Positions 44,276 to 53,923 are shown, numbered from the stretch's first letter. The stretch: 64,000 nt of DNA from Citrobacter youngae ATCC 29220 (GCF_000155975.1 NZ_GG730299.1:1336734-1400733); one strand, 5' to 3'. The notes: generated by a model not told the origin, from the letters alone. Made by a program: numbers and translations.

Positions 44276-45755
44276 AGTTGTCCTGCCCCATATTGAGCTT
44301 ATTGGCGTAAGCAATAGCGTCGTTTTCCGGCGCGGCAGAACGGCCAAACGGTCGGGTCAGGAACATATAGATAAGCCCCGACCCCACAACAATCGCCAGG
44401 CCGAACAGCACCGTCCAGCGATCAATGAAGTCGCTGCTGTCTGCCGGTTGCGCCAGCAACCAGATCCCGCACACGCCATAGGCTAAGGCCAGTACGTTTA
44501 CAAACACGCCCCAACCGCCAATGGTCCACTCCCCGGCCGGTTTCCAGCCCTTCAGACGCTGACGCAGCGCGGCAAGCACGACCATCTGGAACGAGATATA
44601 AATACCAATCACGGCAAACGCGGTGATACGCGACAGGTTGTCCGGCTGAAAATAGACCCACACGCAGATGATCACCGGCAGCAGGCAGCTGACGACCATG
44701 GCATTATCCGGAACGCCGTTTTTCGAGATTTTAGACATCCATTCGCTTCCCGGCAGCATTCTGTCGCGGGAGAACGAAAAAATAAGGCGGCTTAACGCAG
44801 CCTGCAAAGACAGGATGCATGACAACATCGCCACAATCGCGACGATGATAAAGACAGTTGCGCCGGTTTCCCCCAGCGCTTCATTGAGGATGGCGGGGAT
44901 CGGATCGGACGTTTTGCCATTCACGATGCTGACCAGATTCGGGGAAGCCAGCAGATACCCCATCACGGAAATGATGGCGGAAATCGCGCCAAATACGATG
45001 CTTAGAATCATCGCGACCGGGATCTTTTTGCTCGGATTCTGCACCTCTTCCGCTACGTTACCGCAGGCCTCAAAGCCAAAGAACATAAACAGTCCCATCA
45101 GCGCGGCAGACATAAATGCGGTGGAATAGCTGCCGTCCTGTGCGAGTACGCCCATCGAGTCGAAGATGACGGAGAAAGGCTGAGAACGGTGAAAAATTAA
45201 CAGATAAATGCCCAACGCAATCACGCTGACAATTTCACACCAGAAGCCAATTTTAGCGACCCGGGCCAGATTTTTAGTCCCGGACATATTAACAGCCATC
45301 ATCAACAGCAGGAGCAGGACTGAAGTCAGCAACATGGTGGCGGGAGTCTGACCATAGAGGAACAGCGACTCAACAAACGTCGAGGTGTATTCCGCGATTG
45401 ACGTAATGGTCACCACCAGCGCCCACAGGTAAATCCAGGCGGCAATCCATGCATATTTCTTACCCCATAACCTCCGCGCCCAGGGATACAACCCACCGGT
45501 TATCGGATACTGAGAGGCCACTTCACCAAACACCAATGCCACTAAAAGTTGCCCACATGCGACGATTAAAATCCACCATACCGCAGGCGGCCCCGCCAGC
45601 GTCACGGCCAGCGCAAACAACGAATAGACGGCGGTAAGCGGCGAAAGGTAGGTAAAACCCAACGCGAAGTTTGAAATTAGACCGATTGAGCGATTGAACT
45701 GTTCTTTGCCATCTTTTTGAAAATTATCGTTTTTCTTATCAGGTGTCTGTTCCAT
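44274..45755 (-). CDS. APC-superfamily amino acid/amine permease
   Basis: Inner-membrane permease of the amino acid-choline transporter type, 493 residues, about 12 helices. Core motifs: ISNFALGFTYLSPLTAVYSLFALAVTLAGPP, ASQYPITGGLYPWARRLWG and FMFFGFEACGNVAEEVQNPSKKIPVAM, the consensus transport region. Cytoplasmic N-terminal 25 residues are charged. Neighbour genes suggest GABA, putrescine or a related amine as substrate, but the family also carries choline and amino acids. Confidence 0.85.
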   Translation of the reverse strand: MEQTPDKKNDNFQKDGKEQFNRSIGLISNFALGFTYLSPLTAVYSLFALAVTLAGPPAVWWILIVACGQLLVALVFGEVASQYPITGGLYPWARRLWGKKYAWIAAWIYLWALVVTITSIAEYTSTFVESLFLYGQTPATMLLTSVLLLLLMMAVNMSGTKNLARVAKIGFWCEIVSVIALGIYLLIFHRSQPFSVIFDSMGVLAQDGSYSTAFMSAALMGLFMFFGFEACGNVAEEVQNPSKKIPVAMILSIVFGAISAIISVMGYLLASPNLVSIVNGKTSDPIPAILNEALGETGATVFIIVAIVAMLSCILSLQAALSRLIFSFSRDRMLPGSEWMSKISKNGVPDNAMVVSCLLPVIICVWVYFQPDNLSRITAFAVIGIYISFQMVVLAALRQRLKGWKPAGEWTIGGWGVFVNVLALAYGVCGIWLLAQPADSSDFIDRWTVLFGLAIVVGSGLIYMFLTRPFGRSAAPENDAIAYANKLNMGQDN

Positions 45756-45979
45756 ATATCTTTCTCTTTTGTGGAATAGTCGCAGGGTTGAACAATGAAT
45801 GTATAAAAGATATTAAGTTATATGTATAGTGATTTTGTCGCAGATTTGTTAAAAATGATCGCACGTCACATTGCGTAGATATCAGGGGAAAACGGCGCAT
45901 TGTTACAATTTGATAACAATCAAAATAAGTATGAGGAAGTGTGAAGACAAAGAAAGGATGTTTGAGAAGCCGTTTAGTT

Positions 45980-46008
45980 GCGCCGGATCTCGATTTTTAA
46001 TCCGGCGC
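45980..46008. repeat. REP-like inverted repeat in the permease-aldolase gap
   Basis: GCGCCGGAT / ATCCGGCGC, 9-bp arms with an 11-base loop CTCGATTTTTA. The GCCGGAT core is that of REP elements. It sits 47 bases past the stop of the minus-strand sugar-acid operon in a gap of 299 bases that otherwise holds only the permease promoter. Confidence 0.6.
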
Positions 46009-46054
46009 ATAGCCTGCGTTAAAACGGTTATCTATGTTCTATTTTTCATACTGC

Positions 46055-46957
46055 TCAGGCCAGCAAACTGAACCGTGAAATAAAACTATCGATATGTTTT
46101 ACATCTTCATTCGTTAATGACCACCCCGGCTTTCGGCAATAGTCATCATTGATGATCCCGCGTCGCTGTAATATTGTCTTTTCAACCTGAATAATATACT
46201 CACAGTGCTGCATCCAGCGCTGAATATACGGTAACAGCGCTTCGTGTAATTGCGCCGCCTGTTGATATTCTCCTGCCAGCCAGTGCCGATAAATTCGTAC
46301 ATAAATTTCGCTAAACGAGCAGCCGGGCATCACCCCTTTGCCCCCCACTCCCAGCATCTGCAGCATATACAAACCGGCATAACCGTTGAGGACGTGAGCC
46401 TCTGGCGCCTGCTGTAGAAACTCACGGGTATAGTCCACCGGCGGATTGCATTCAATCTTAAACACCGCATGCGGATAGCGTTTGGCCACTTCGGCCAGTT
46501 GCGTGGGAGAGACCGGAAATCCCGTTTCTCCCGGCGCATACTGCACCATTACCGGAATAGTTACCGCTTCCAGCACCGCCGAGATATGCGCCTGCACGGC
46601 GGCAAGCGACGGTTGCAGGAAAAAAGGGGGAAGCAGCATCAGCGCGTCGGCCCCCATACTCTGATACCGTCGCGCCCGGCGTACGGCGAGATCGGTGCTG
46701 TGGTCGGTGACCGACAGCGCCCGAAAGACACCTTTCCCCGCCAGATCAGCAATAAAAATTTCCGCCAATTGCAATCGTTCACTATCGTCAAGCTTTGGAA
46801 ACTCACTGGCAATACCAAACAGCGTCAATCCGTTAACGCCAACGCCCGAAAGGTGTGCCAGCAGACGACGAAAACTCGTAAAATCCACATCGCCTTGTGA
46901 CGTAAACGGCAAAGCAACAATGGGATTAACGCCCTGGATCTGTGCAACCGTTGTCAT
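46055..46957 (-). CDS. DapA-family (dihydrodipicolinate synthase-like) aldolase
   Basis: Class I pyruvate-dependent aldolase/dehydratase, 300 residues, TIM barrel. Schiff-base Lys in AVFKIECNPPVDYT near residue 167, catalytic Tyr in VMVQYAPGETG near 138, and GVNGLTLFGIASEFPKLDDSER in place of the DapA GTTGE loop. Starts in a TAATG overlap with the dehydratase stop, preceded by AAGGAGG. Last gene of the sugar-acid operon; probably cleaves or dehydrates a 2-keto-3-deoxy sugar acid rather than making dihydrodipicolinate. Confidence 0.87.
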   Translation of the reverse strand: MTTVAQIQGVNPIVALPFTSQGDVDFTSFRRLLAHLSGVGVNGLTLFGIASEFPKLDDSERLQLAEIFIADLAGKGVFRALSVTDHSTDLAVRRARRYQSMGADALMLLPPFFLQPSLAAVQAHISAVLEAVTIPVMVQYAPGETGFPVSPTQLAEVAKRYPHAVFKIECNPPVDYTREFLQQAPEAHVLNGYAGLYMLQMLGVGGKGVMPGCSFSEIYVRIYRHWLAGEYQQAAQLHEALLPYIQRWMQHCEYIIQVEKTILQRRGIINDDYCRKPGWSLTNEDVKHIDSFISRFSLLA

Positions 46958-48669
46958 TACAAATCCTCCTTGTCCGCCAGTACCGCGCCCTGCGCCGCCG
47001 GTAGCGCCCAGCGTCGATACAGACGCAAGAACCCGCGCGGTACCTCTTTATGCACCAACTGGCAACATTGCTGACGTTCAGCCAAAATCGTATCCGCCAC
47101 ATTCAACGTTAATGTCCGCTGCGGAATATCAATACTGATGGAGTCACCGGTTTCCACCAGCGCCAGCACGCCGCCATCGCTGGCTTCTGGCGATATATGC
47201 CCAACGAACAGGCCGCGGTTCGAACCGGAAAAACGCCCATCGGTGATCAGGGCACAGGAGTCCGAGAGGTTCATTCCTTCGAGGAATTTCATCGGCTTAT
47301 ACATCTCCGGCATACCCGGCCCGCCCTTTGGTCCTTCATAGCGCAGAACCAGTACGCTACCGGGCTGGATATCCCCGGAGAGAATTGATTCAACAGCTTC
47401 ATCTTCGCTGTTAAACACCACCGCAGGTCCGGTAAAGACCATCAAATGTTCCGGAACCGCCGCGGGCTTCACTACGCACCCCATTGGTGACAAGTTACCA
47501 TGTAGCACAGCAACCCCCGATTCATTGCGTACCGGAATCGCCAGCGTATGGATAACGTCCGGGCGTCGGGTGGAAGGAACATCCATTAACCATTCCCCTT
47601 TCTTCTGTCCGTTGACCGTCAGGCAATTGAGATCCAGTAAATTGGCGATCTCTTTTTCCACCGCCGCAACGCCGCCGGCCTGCCAAAAATCGATCATATC
47701 GTATTCCGACGCCGGATAGAGCGAAGCAACCAGCGGTACCTGATGACTCAGCGCATCAAATTCAGACAGCGGCAGGTGACCCAGTTCGGCTTCGTAATAA
47801 ATGGCCTGCAAATGTAGAATGGCGTTAGTGGAACCTCCCGTCGCCAACAGATAAGCCATCGCATTACGGATTGATGCGCGGGTAATAATCTGCCGCGCGT
47901 TCACCCCACGTTTGACCAGATCCACCGCCGTCATCCCGGTCGCATAAGCGCAATCGCGGCGTTCGCGTGATATCGCGGGCAGCATACTGCTGCCAGGCAG
48001 GCTCATGCCCAGCACCTCCGCAATACAGCACATTGTATTGGCGGTACCGTACATGGTGCAGGAACCATGTCCTGGTTCGGCAATATCTTCTATATGCCGG
48101 AACTCGGCTTCATCAATTTCACCACGACGTTTCCAGCCGATCGCCTCGGTGACAATATTGCCGTCCCAGTGCTTACCTTTGTATTCCGCAGGATACATCG
48201 GCCCGCCGTTCACCAGAATGGCCGGGATGTCGAGGCGCGCAGCCGCCATCAGCATGGCGGGAACGATTTTGTCACACGATCCCAGCAGCACCATGCCGTC
48301 GAAACGGTGGGCGCGCATCATCACCTCAATCGAACTGGCGATGATTTCACGCGCAGCCAGAATATAGCGCATACCCAGGTGCCCTTCGGCAATGCCATCG
48401 CAAGGCGCGATAGTGCCAAACACCATCCCCACGCCTCCCGCTTCATCAATGCCTTTGAGCACGTGCGCGGTCAGTTCATTCAGATTGGCGTGCCCTGCCG
48501 TCGCATTGGTATAGCTATTAACTACGGCAATGACTGGACGGCGGAGCTGCGCGTCCGTATGCCCCATCGATTTATACAGGGCGCGCTTTAAGGCGCCGTC
48601 ATCACCACTGAGGATCGGATTGAAGTGTTCGCCACCGCAACCTGCGCATCCGCTGCCACAACTGCTCAT
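46957..48669 (-). CDS. IlvD/Edd-family sugar-acid dehydratase
   Basis: Fe-S dehydratase, 570 residues. Cluster ligands are seen in FGTIAPCDGIAEGHLGM near 93, VLLGSCDKIVPAML near 130 and GHGSCTMYGTANTMCC near 205; C-terminal GPKGGPGMPEM and ITDGRFSGSNRG are family hallmarks. Sugar-acid members convert pentonates/hexonates to 2-keto-3-deoxy acids. The N-terminus MSSCGSGCAGCGG is an unusual extra cysteine-rich tail. Overlaps the transporter stop (ATGA). The kinase and aldolases next door fit a sugar-acid substrate, not branched-chain synthesis. Confidence 0.9.
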   Translation of the reverse strand: MSSCGSGCAGCGGEHFNPILSGDDGALKRALYKSMGHTDAQLRRPVIAVVNSYTNATAGHANLNELTAHVLKGIDEAGGVGMVFGTIAPCDGIAEGHLGMRYILAAREIIASSIEVMMRAHRFDGMVLLGSCDKIVPAMLMAAARLDIPAILVNGGPMYPAEYKGKHWDGNIVTEAIGWKRRGEIDEAEFRHIEDIAEPGHGSCTMYGTANTMCCIAEVLGMSLPGSSMLPAISRERRDCAYATGMTAVDLVKRGVNARQIITRASIRNAMAYLLATGGSTNAILHLQAIYYEAELGHLPLSEFDALSHQVPLVASLYPASEYDMIDFWQAGGVAAVEKEIANLLDLNCLTVNGQKKGEWLMDVPSTRRPDVIHTLAIPVRNESGVAVLHGNLSPMGCVVKPAAVPEHLMVFTGPAVVFNSEDEAVESILSGDIQPGSVLVLRYEGPKGGPGMPEMYKPMKFLEGMNLSDSCALITDGRFSGSNRGLFVGHISPEASDGGVLALVETGDSISIDIPQRTLTLNVADTILAERQQCCQLVHKEVPRGFLRLYRRWALPAAQGAVLADKEDL

Positions 48670-50036
48670 ATATGACCTCTTTTCGTTGATACGTTATTTT
48701 CTGTCGTTTTCAATACCTGGCGATCGCGAGGGTTAATCAGGCGTGCCGGGATGAGGAAAATAAGCGGAGCACAGAGCACGAGGAATCCCGCCAGAATATA
48801 CAGCCCGCTGCTGGTGCTGCCGGTATTGTCTTTCAACCAGCCAAGAACGGTTGGACCAAAGAATCCGGCCAGGTTGCCGATTGAGTTCACTAACGCGATA
48901 CCTGCCGCCGCCGCCGTACCAGAAAGTAGCGTCCCCGGCAGGCTGATATAGGTGGGAATCAGCGATAACGTGCCGGACATGGCGACGCAAATCCACGCCA
49001 TCATCCAGAACGTGGAGCCTTCATTCAGGGCGCTGAATGTCAGACCAATGGCGCCGACGATTGCCGGAATCGCAATGTGCCAGCGGCGTTCCTGTTTCAG
49101 ATCGGAGTGACGGCTGTTCCACAACATGCAGGCCGCACCGAAAATATACGGCACCGCCGCCAGCAGGCCGATGGCAAAATCATCCTGTACGCCAGAGCTT
49201 TTGATAATCGATGGAAGCCAGAAGTTAATGCCGTAATAGCCAATGTTGAAGCTGAAGAAAATGAGCGCCAATAGCCAGACGAAGCGATTCCGGAACATTG
49301 CTGACAAACTATGTTGCGGCATTCCCGCATTGGCCGCGACTTTATCCAGCTGGTCTTTTTGCAGATCCTGCTCGATTAACGCTTTTTCATCATTCGATAA
49401 CCACCTCGCCGATTTCACGTCATTATCGAGATAACGCAGCACCACAAAGGCCAACAGGAATGAAGGAATTGCCTCTACCAGGAACAACCACTGCCAGTTA
49501 TGCAGATGACCAACACCTTCAAACATTTTCAGGATCAGTCCGGAGAGTGGACTGCCGATAATGGTGGATAACGGCGTCACCAGAATAAACAGCCCAAGCG
49601 TGCGGGCCGAACGCCATGAAGGAAACCATAACGTTAAATAGTAAACGATCCCTGGAAAGAAACCGGCCTCTGCTACGCCAAGTAAAAAACGCACAATGTA
49701 GAACTGGGTTGGCGTGGTCACAAACACCGTCAGTGCAGACAACACCGCCCAGCTGGCCATAATGCGTGCAATCCAGAAACGGGGACCAAAGCGCTGCATC
49801 AGCAAGTTACTCGGCACTTCAAAAATAAAGTAACCGATAAAAAAGATACCTGCGCCAATTCCATAAACGGTATCGCTAAGATTTAGCGCATCCTGCATGT
49901 GGAGTTTGGCGAAGCCCACGTTCACACGATCGAGATATGCGAAGAAATAACACAGGATTAAAAACGGAATCAGTCGTCGGGTAACTTTACGATAAACCGC
50001 ATTTTTGTTTTCAGTATCGAGGGTACGCGTATTCAT
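48666..50036 (-). CDS. MFS transporter of the anion:cation symporter (ACS) family
   Basis: Twelve-helix MFS symporter, 456 residues. ACS hallmarks: LIPFLILCYFFAYLDRVNVGFAKL in helix 1, PSNLLMQRFGPRFWIARIM (loop 2-3) and FLLGVAEAGFFPGIVYYLTLWFP. Family members (DgoT, GudP, GarP, tartrate carriers) import sugar acids with protons. It lies between the aldolase and dehydratase genes, 28 bases after the aldolase stop, and probably imports the pathway substrate. Confidence 0.9.
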   Translation of the reverse strand: MNTRTLDTENKNAVYRKVTRRLIPFLILCYFFAYLDRVNVGFAKLHMQDALNLSDTVYGIGAGIFFIGYFIFEVPSNLLMQRFGPRFWIARIMASWAVLSALTVFVTTPTQFYIVRFLLGVAEAGFFPGIVYYLTLWFPSWRSARTLGLFILVTPLSTIIGSPLSGLILKMFEGVGHLHNWQWLFLVEAIPSFLLAFVVLRYLDNDVKSARWLSNDEKALIEQDLQKDQLDKVAANAGMPQHSLSAMFRNRFVWLLALIFFSFNIGYYGINFWLPSIIKSSGVQDDFAIGLLAAVPYIFGAACMLWNSRHSDLKQERRWHIAIPAIVGAIGLTFSALNEGSTFWMMAWICVAMSGTLSLIPTYISLPGTLLSGTAAAAGIALVNSIGNLAGFFGPTVLGWLKDNTGSTSSGLYILAGFLVLCAPLIFLIPARLINPRDRQVLKTTENNVSTKRGHI

Positions 50037-50064
50037 CTTTCAGCCTCTTGAGTTGTTATTGGCG

Positions 50065-50718
50065 CTACGCTCTGCTGGTAACCCGTTGCCATGCCTGAGC
50101 ATAGGCCAACGCGTTATGCCGAACCTGTTCGCTATCTGCGCCCGCACGATATAAACCGCCGCCGCAGCCAAACCCTTTTGCTCCCGCCCGGCACCAGCTT
50201 TGTAGCTGCTGCGTCTCGGCGGCAATACCGCCGACCGGCATACAAACAACATGAGGGGGTAATACCACGCACATAGCCCGCAATATGTCCGGAGAGATCA
50301 TTTCCGCAGGATAAAATTTCAAACCGCTGGCGCCAGCGTCCAGGGCAGTAAACGCCTCGCTCGGCGTGGCGACGCCGGGCAGGCTGATAGCCCCTCGCTC
50401 CCTGCTGCGGCGGATCACCGAGGGATTCATATTTGGCGAGATAATTACCTGCCCGCCCGCATCGACGACGCTATCGACCTGCTCTGCCGTCAGTACCGTA
50501 CCCGCCCCGACGATAGCACGCATGCCGACGCGTTCGCGTAGCAGCGAGATAGACTCCAGCGCGCGCGGTGAATTTAACGGTACTTCCAGCCAGGTAAAGC
50601 CCGCCTCCAGCAATACATCGCCAATTTGCGGCGCTTCCTCTGGCGTCAGACCGCGTAAAATCGCGATCATCGGAAGCGGCGTTTTCTGCCATAAGGAGGC
50701 AAAGTCAAAACTGTCCAT
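50065..50718 (-). CDS. 2-dehydro-3-deoxy-6-phosphogalactonate aldolase (DgoA-like)
   Basis: KDPG/KDPGal aldolase family, 217 residues, TIM barrel. The Schiff-base Lys is in GASGLKFYPAEMISP near residue 132, the base Glu in TWLEVPLNSPRALESI near 42, and phosphate-binding GGIA near 163. The LKFYPAE sequence is closer to DgoA than to Eda (KFFPAE). It forms pyruvate and glyceraldehyde-3-phosphate from the kinase product. Its ATG lies 14 bases inside the kinase gene. Confidence 0.9.
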   Translation of the reverse strand: MDSFDFASLWQKTPLPMIAILRGLTPEEAPQIGDVLLEAGFTWLEVPLNSPRALESISLLRERVGMRAIVGAGTVLTAEQVDSVVDAGGQVIISPNMNPSVIRRSRERGAISLPGVATPSEAFTALDAGASGLKFYPAEMISPDILRAMCVVLPPHVVCMPVGGIAAETQQLQSWCRAGAKGFGCGGGLYRAGADSEQVRHNALAYAQAWQRVTSRA

Positions 50719-51610
50719 TTTGTTTCTCAGTTAGCCGTTGTTGAAGAGACTGCATTCCGGCGATAAAACAGCGATCGCCATCGATGCAGCATGTCTGAAT
50801 GCCAAATACGTTGGCAGCCAGCTGATAGCGGCGCGTTAAGGCCGCGCTGCCCACCAGCCAAACAGGGCCGGTGTTGTCAGGGGTAAACTCCAAACCGATC
50901 AATAAGCCGGAGAGGTAATCCCCCACTGATTCAGCAGGTATGTCTCCCGAAAGGCGTAGCGTTCGGGCGGAGAAAAGAAGTTGGCTTAGCGCAGCGTGAC
51001 GCCGGGAGACGTCCACCCCGAGTAAAAATGCCTTGTCATCGGGCGCGGCATCAGGAAGACCACGACCCAGTATCGAATGCGAAATCAGCACCTGATAAAG
51101 CTCGCCGGTCATATAAGTTGAAAAATCAACGATCTGTCTCTGCTGCATCCGGACGTGTTTGCTGTGTGTACCCGGAAGGATTGCCTGGAAATTATCGATT
51201 TCCTCCAGTAAAGACAGACCCAGTAGCTGAATCTCTTCGCCGCGCATCACATCCGGCATGTCGCCACTGGCTGATTTACACAATCCAGGAACAATCCAGG
51301 CATCACTGCCCCATGAGGTAGTGAATGTTTTGCGGCGCGCGAGCAGGCTGTCGGCCCCGGCAGGTAACGGACAATAGTCAACCTCATGCCAGCCCTGCTG
51401 CGACCCCACCATTCCGGCCATCACAATCATCGGCGTACTTTCCGCAACCCACTCACTCAGTAGCGTTTTTAACGTCGCATCAAAACGCCCCGGCTCAACA
51501 TGGAGAAGCCCGGCGCTGGCGCTGCGTTTATCCAGCACATCATTGCCTGCTAATAACCACGCGCGGAAGTTCGAGGTTCCCCAGTCGATTGCAATCCACT
51601 CCCTTTCCAT
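50705..51610 (-). CDS. 2-dehydro-3-deoxygalactonokinase (DgoK-like)
   Basis: Sugar-acid kinase of the DgoK family, 301 residues, actin-like ATPase fold. N-terminal phosphate loop EWIAIDWGTSNFRAWLLAG, IVMAGMVGSQQGWHEVDYCPLPAG near 80, ILPGTHSKHVRMQQRQIVDFSTYMTGELYQVL near 145 and WLVGSAALTRRYQLA near 255. Phosphorylates 2-keto-3-deoxygalactonate at O6. First gene of the minus-strand operon; divergent from the DgoR-like gene with two palindromic operators between. Confidence 0.9.
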   Translation of the reverse strand: MEREWIAIDWGTSNFRAWLLAGNDVLDKRSASAGLLHVEPGRFDATLKTLLSEWVAESTPMIVMAGMVGSQQGWHEVDYCPLPAGADSLLARRKTFTTSWGSDAWIVPGLCKSASGDMPDVMRGEEIQLLGLSLLEEIDNFQAILPGTHSKHVRMQQRQIVDFSTYMTGELYQVLISHSILGRGLPDAAPDDKAFLLGVDVSRRHAALSQLLFSARTLRLSGDIPAESVGDYLSGLLIGLEFTPDNTGPVWLVGSAALTRRYQLAANVFGIQTCCIDGDRCFIAGMQSLQQRLTEKQNGQF

Positions 51611-51631
51611 CTTGTAACCTCAATATTCCAA

Positions 51632-51646
51632 TCTTGTATTACAAGA
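51632..51646. promoter_or_regulatory. Operator 1 of the sugar-acid operon
   Basis: TCTTGTATTACAAGA, perfect 7-bp arms with a 1-base centre, 22 bases before the kinase ATG. It shares CTTGT/ACAAG half-sites with operator 2, consistent with a GntR-family dimer. Confidence 0.75.
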
Positions 51647-51724
51647 ATGTAGTTAATTTTTCATGGCCGATCTGTGAGCGCGATCGTGAAGTGTAATAAA
51701 ACGTGCTATTTCTCATCTGGAGCG

Positions 51725-51743
51725 ACAAGACGTGATGTCTTGT
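51725..51743. promoter_or_regulatory. Operator 2 of the sugar-acid operon
   Basis: ACAAGAC / GTCTTGT with a 5-base centre, 60 bases before the regulator ATG and 93 bases centre-to-centre from operator 1, close to nine helical turns. The half-sites are oriented outside-in relative to operator 1. Confidence 0.65.
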
Positions 51744-51802
51744 ATGCATAACGTTTTGTTTTATGCGTACAATGGGTAACTCCCAAATTTTCAAGGCAAA
51801 CT

Positions 51803-52534
51803 ATGACCACCTCCCTGGCGACCATTTCAGAAACGATCACCCGCGATCTGGCGATGAAAATCATCCGCGGCACCCTGAGCGATGGGGATATGCTCCCCGG
51901 CGAAAATGAGCTTGCCGTGCAATATTCCGCATCACGTACGTCCGTGCGAAACGCGCTGCATGTCCTGTCGGCAAAAGGTTTGCTCTCCATCCAGGCGAAA
52001 CGGCGCAGCACGGTCAATCCGCGCGAACTCTGGAGCTATTTGGATACAGATGTGCTGGGCTGGATGGAAGAAGTGGGTATCTCACCCGATGTGGCGGAGC
52101 AACTGGTGGTAACGCGCCTGATGTTTGAGCCTAACGCCGCGGTTCTGGCCGCAGCTAACGCGACCGCCCGCGATTTGGCCGCCATTGAAGAGGCCTGGAC
52201 GCTGATGTCGCGCGGACAGCAGCAGGATCAGGTCGCACTATTTGAGGAAGGCGATTTAGCCTTCCACACCGCACTGCTAAAGTCCTGTCATAACCCATTT
52301 TTGATGTCGATTGGCAATGCACTTTCAGCAGCCATGATGCTGTCGTTTAAACAGACCCAGGAGTCATCTGCACGGGAAACAGAGCATGCTGTAGAGCAGC
52401 ATCGCCTGCTACTGGAAGCCATACGGCTGCGTCAAGGCGTTACGGCGCGGGAATGTATGCGCGATATTATTCTCAGCGCGGCAAACCGCCATCTGTGGGC
52501 CACGCTGCCGGAAAAATATGCGCACCTGATTTAA
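51803..52534 (+). CDS. DgoR-like GntR/FCD repressor
   Basis: FadR-subfamily regulator, 243 residues. Winged helix about residues 10-75 (DLAMKIIRGTLSDGDMLPGENELAVQYSASRTSVRNALHVLSAKGLLSI), then the FCD domain with metal-binding His/Asp residues in GDLAFHTALLKSCHNPF near 155 and EHAVEQHRLLLEAI near 200. DgoR in E. coli represses D-galactonate genes; the divergent kinase/KDPGal-aldolase operon supports the same logic here. Confidence 0.9.
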   Translation: MTTSLATISETITRDLAMKIIRGTLSDGDMLPGENELAVQYSASRTSVRNALHVLSAKGLLSIQAKRRSTVNPRELWSYLDTDVLGWMEEVGISPDVAEQLVVTRLMFEPNAAVLAAANATARDLAAIEEAWTLMSRGQQQDQVALFEEGDLAFHTALLKSCHNPFLMSIGNALSAAMMLSFKQTQESSARETEHAVEQHRLLLEAIRLRQGVTARECMRDIILSAANRHLWATLPEKYAHLI

Positions 52535-52562
52535 GTTCGCTGCTAAGAAGCAATAATCGCTG

Positions 52563-52590
52563 CTGTCAGGCAACATTTTTGCAATATAAT
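52563..52590 (+). promoter_or_regulatory. Promoter of the 46-residue protein gene
   Basis: A consensus TATAAT (52585-52590) with CTGTCA 16 bases upstream, 37 bases before the small gene's ATG. Confidence 0.6.
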
Positions 52591-52627
52591 AGTGTGATGT
52601 TAAACGCTGAACCTGAGTGGGTGAATG

Positions 52628-52768
52628 ATGGAAATTGATCTCGATAATCTGGTCTTTGATGGGCTGGAAGAAGCGCAAGAGCGTAATGCTGAACGTCTGG
52701 AAGACGCAGACAAGAAAGCGCAGGAAATTATTGCTGATAATGACTGCGGCGACGCCTGCAAAATCTGA
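52628..52768 (+). CDS. Small acidic protein of 46 residues with C-terminal cysteine pair
   Basis: Unrecognised small gene. The product starts MEIDLDNLVFDGLEEAQERN, continues as a charged helix (AERLEDADKKAQEII) and ends ADNDCGDACKI, with two cysteines four residues apart at the very C-terminus. It has its own consensus -10, a GAGTGGGTGA ribosome-site-like stretch, an in-frame ATG doublet (52625/52628) and a perfect terminator 7 bases after the stop, so it looks like a complete one-gene unit. Predicted soluble. No function assigned. Confidence 0.75.
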   Translation: MEIDLDNLVFDGLEEAQERNAERLEDADKKAQEIIADNDCGDACKI

Positions 52769-52774
52769 TTTCCG

Positions 52775-52797
52775 AACCGGCGCAATGCCGGTTTTTT
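52775..52797 (+). terminator. Terminator of the small gene
   Basis: AACCGGC / GCCGGTT with a 5-base loop followed by TTTT; also faces the convergent LysR gene. Confidence 0.9.
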
Positions 52798-52819
52798 ATC
52801 GCCAGCACCCCTTTGCGCT

Positions 52820-53734
<915 letters not shown>

Positions 53735-53840
53735 TTATTGCCGTATGGTACAGGTCATAAGGGTAATCACGTAGCGTTTATGAACGTTGGCGCACATCAC
53801 TCCTGCTTGCCCCTTTCGCTAATCACATTTTGTATATAGG

Positions 53841-53856
53841 TAAGAATTTTTTCTTA
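53841..53856. promoter_or_regulatory. Inverted repeat upstream of the amino-acid importer
   Basis: TAAGAA TTTT TTCTTA, perfect 6-bp arms with 4-base centre, 67 bases before the binding-protein ATG. Candidate site for the divergent LysR protein or the core of an AT-rich promoter. Confidence 0.4.
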
Positions 53857-53923
53857 TTTTGCCGGAATCGTAAGTTATGGGAGCGTAAAAAGCACAAACC
53901 AAAAACTACAGGGATTTCATACA

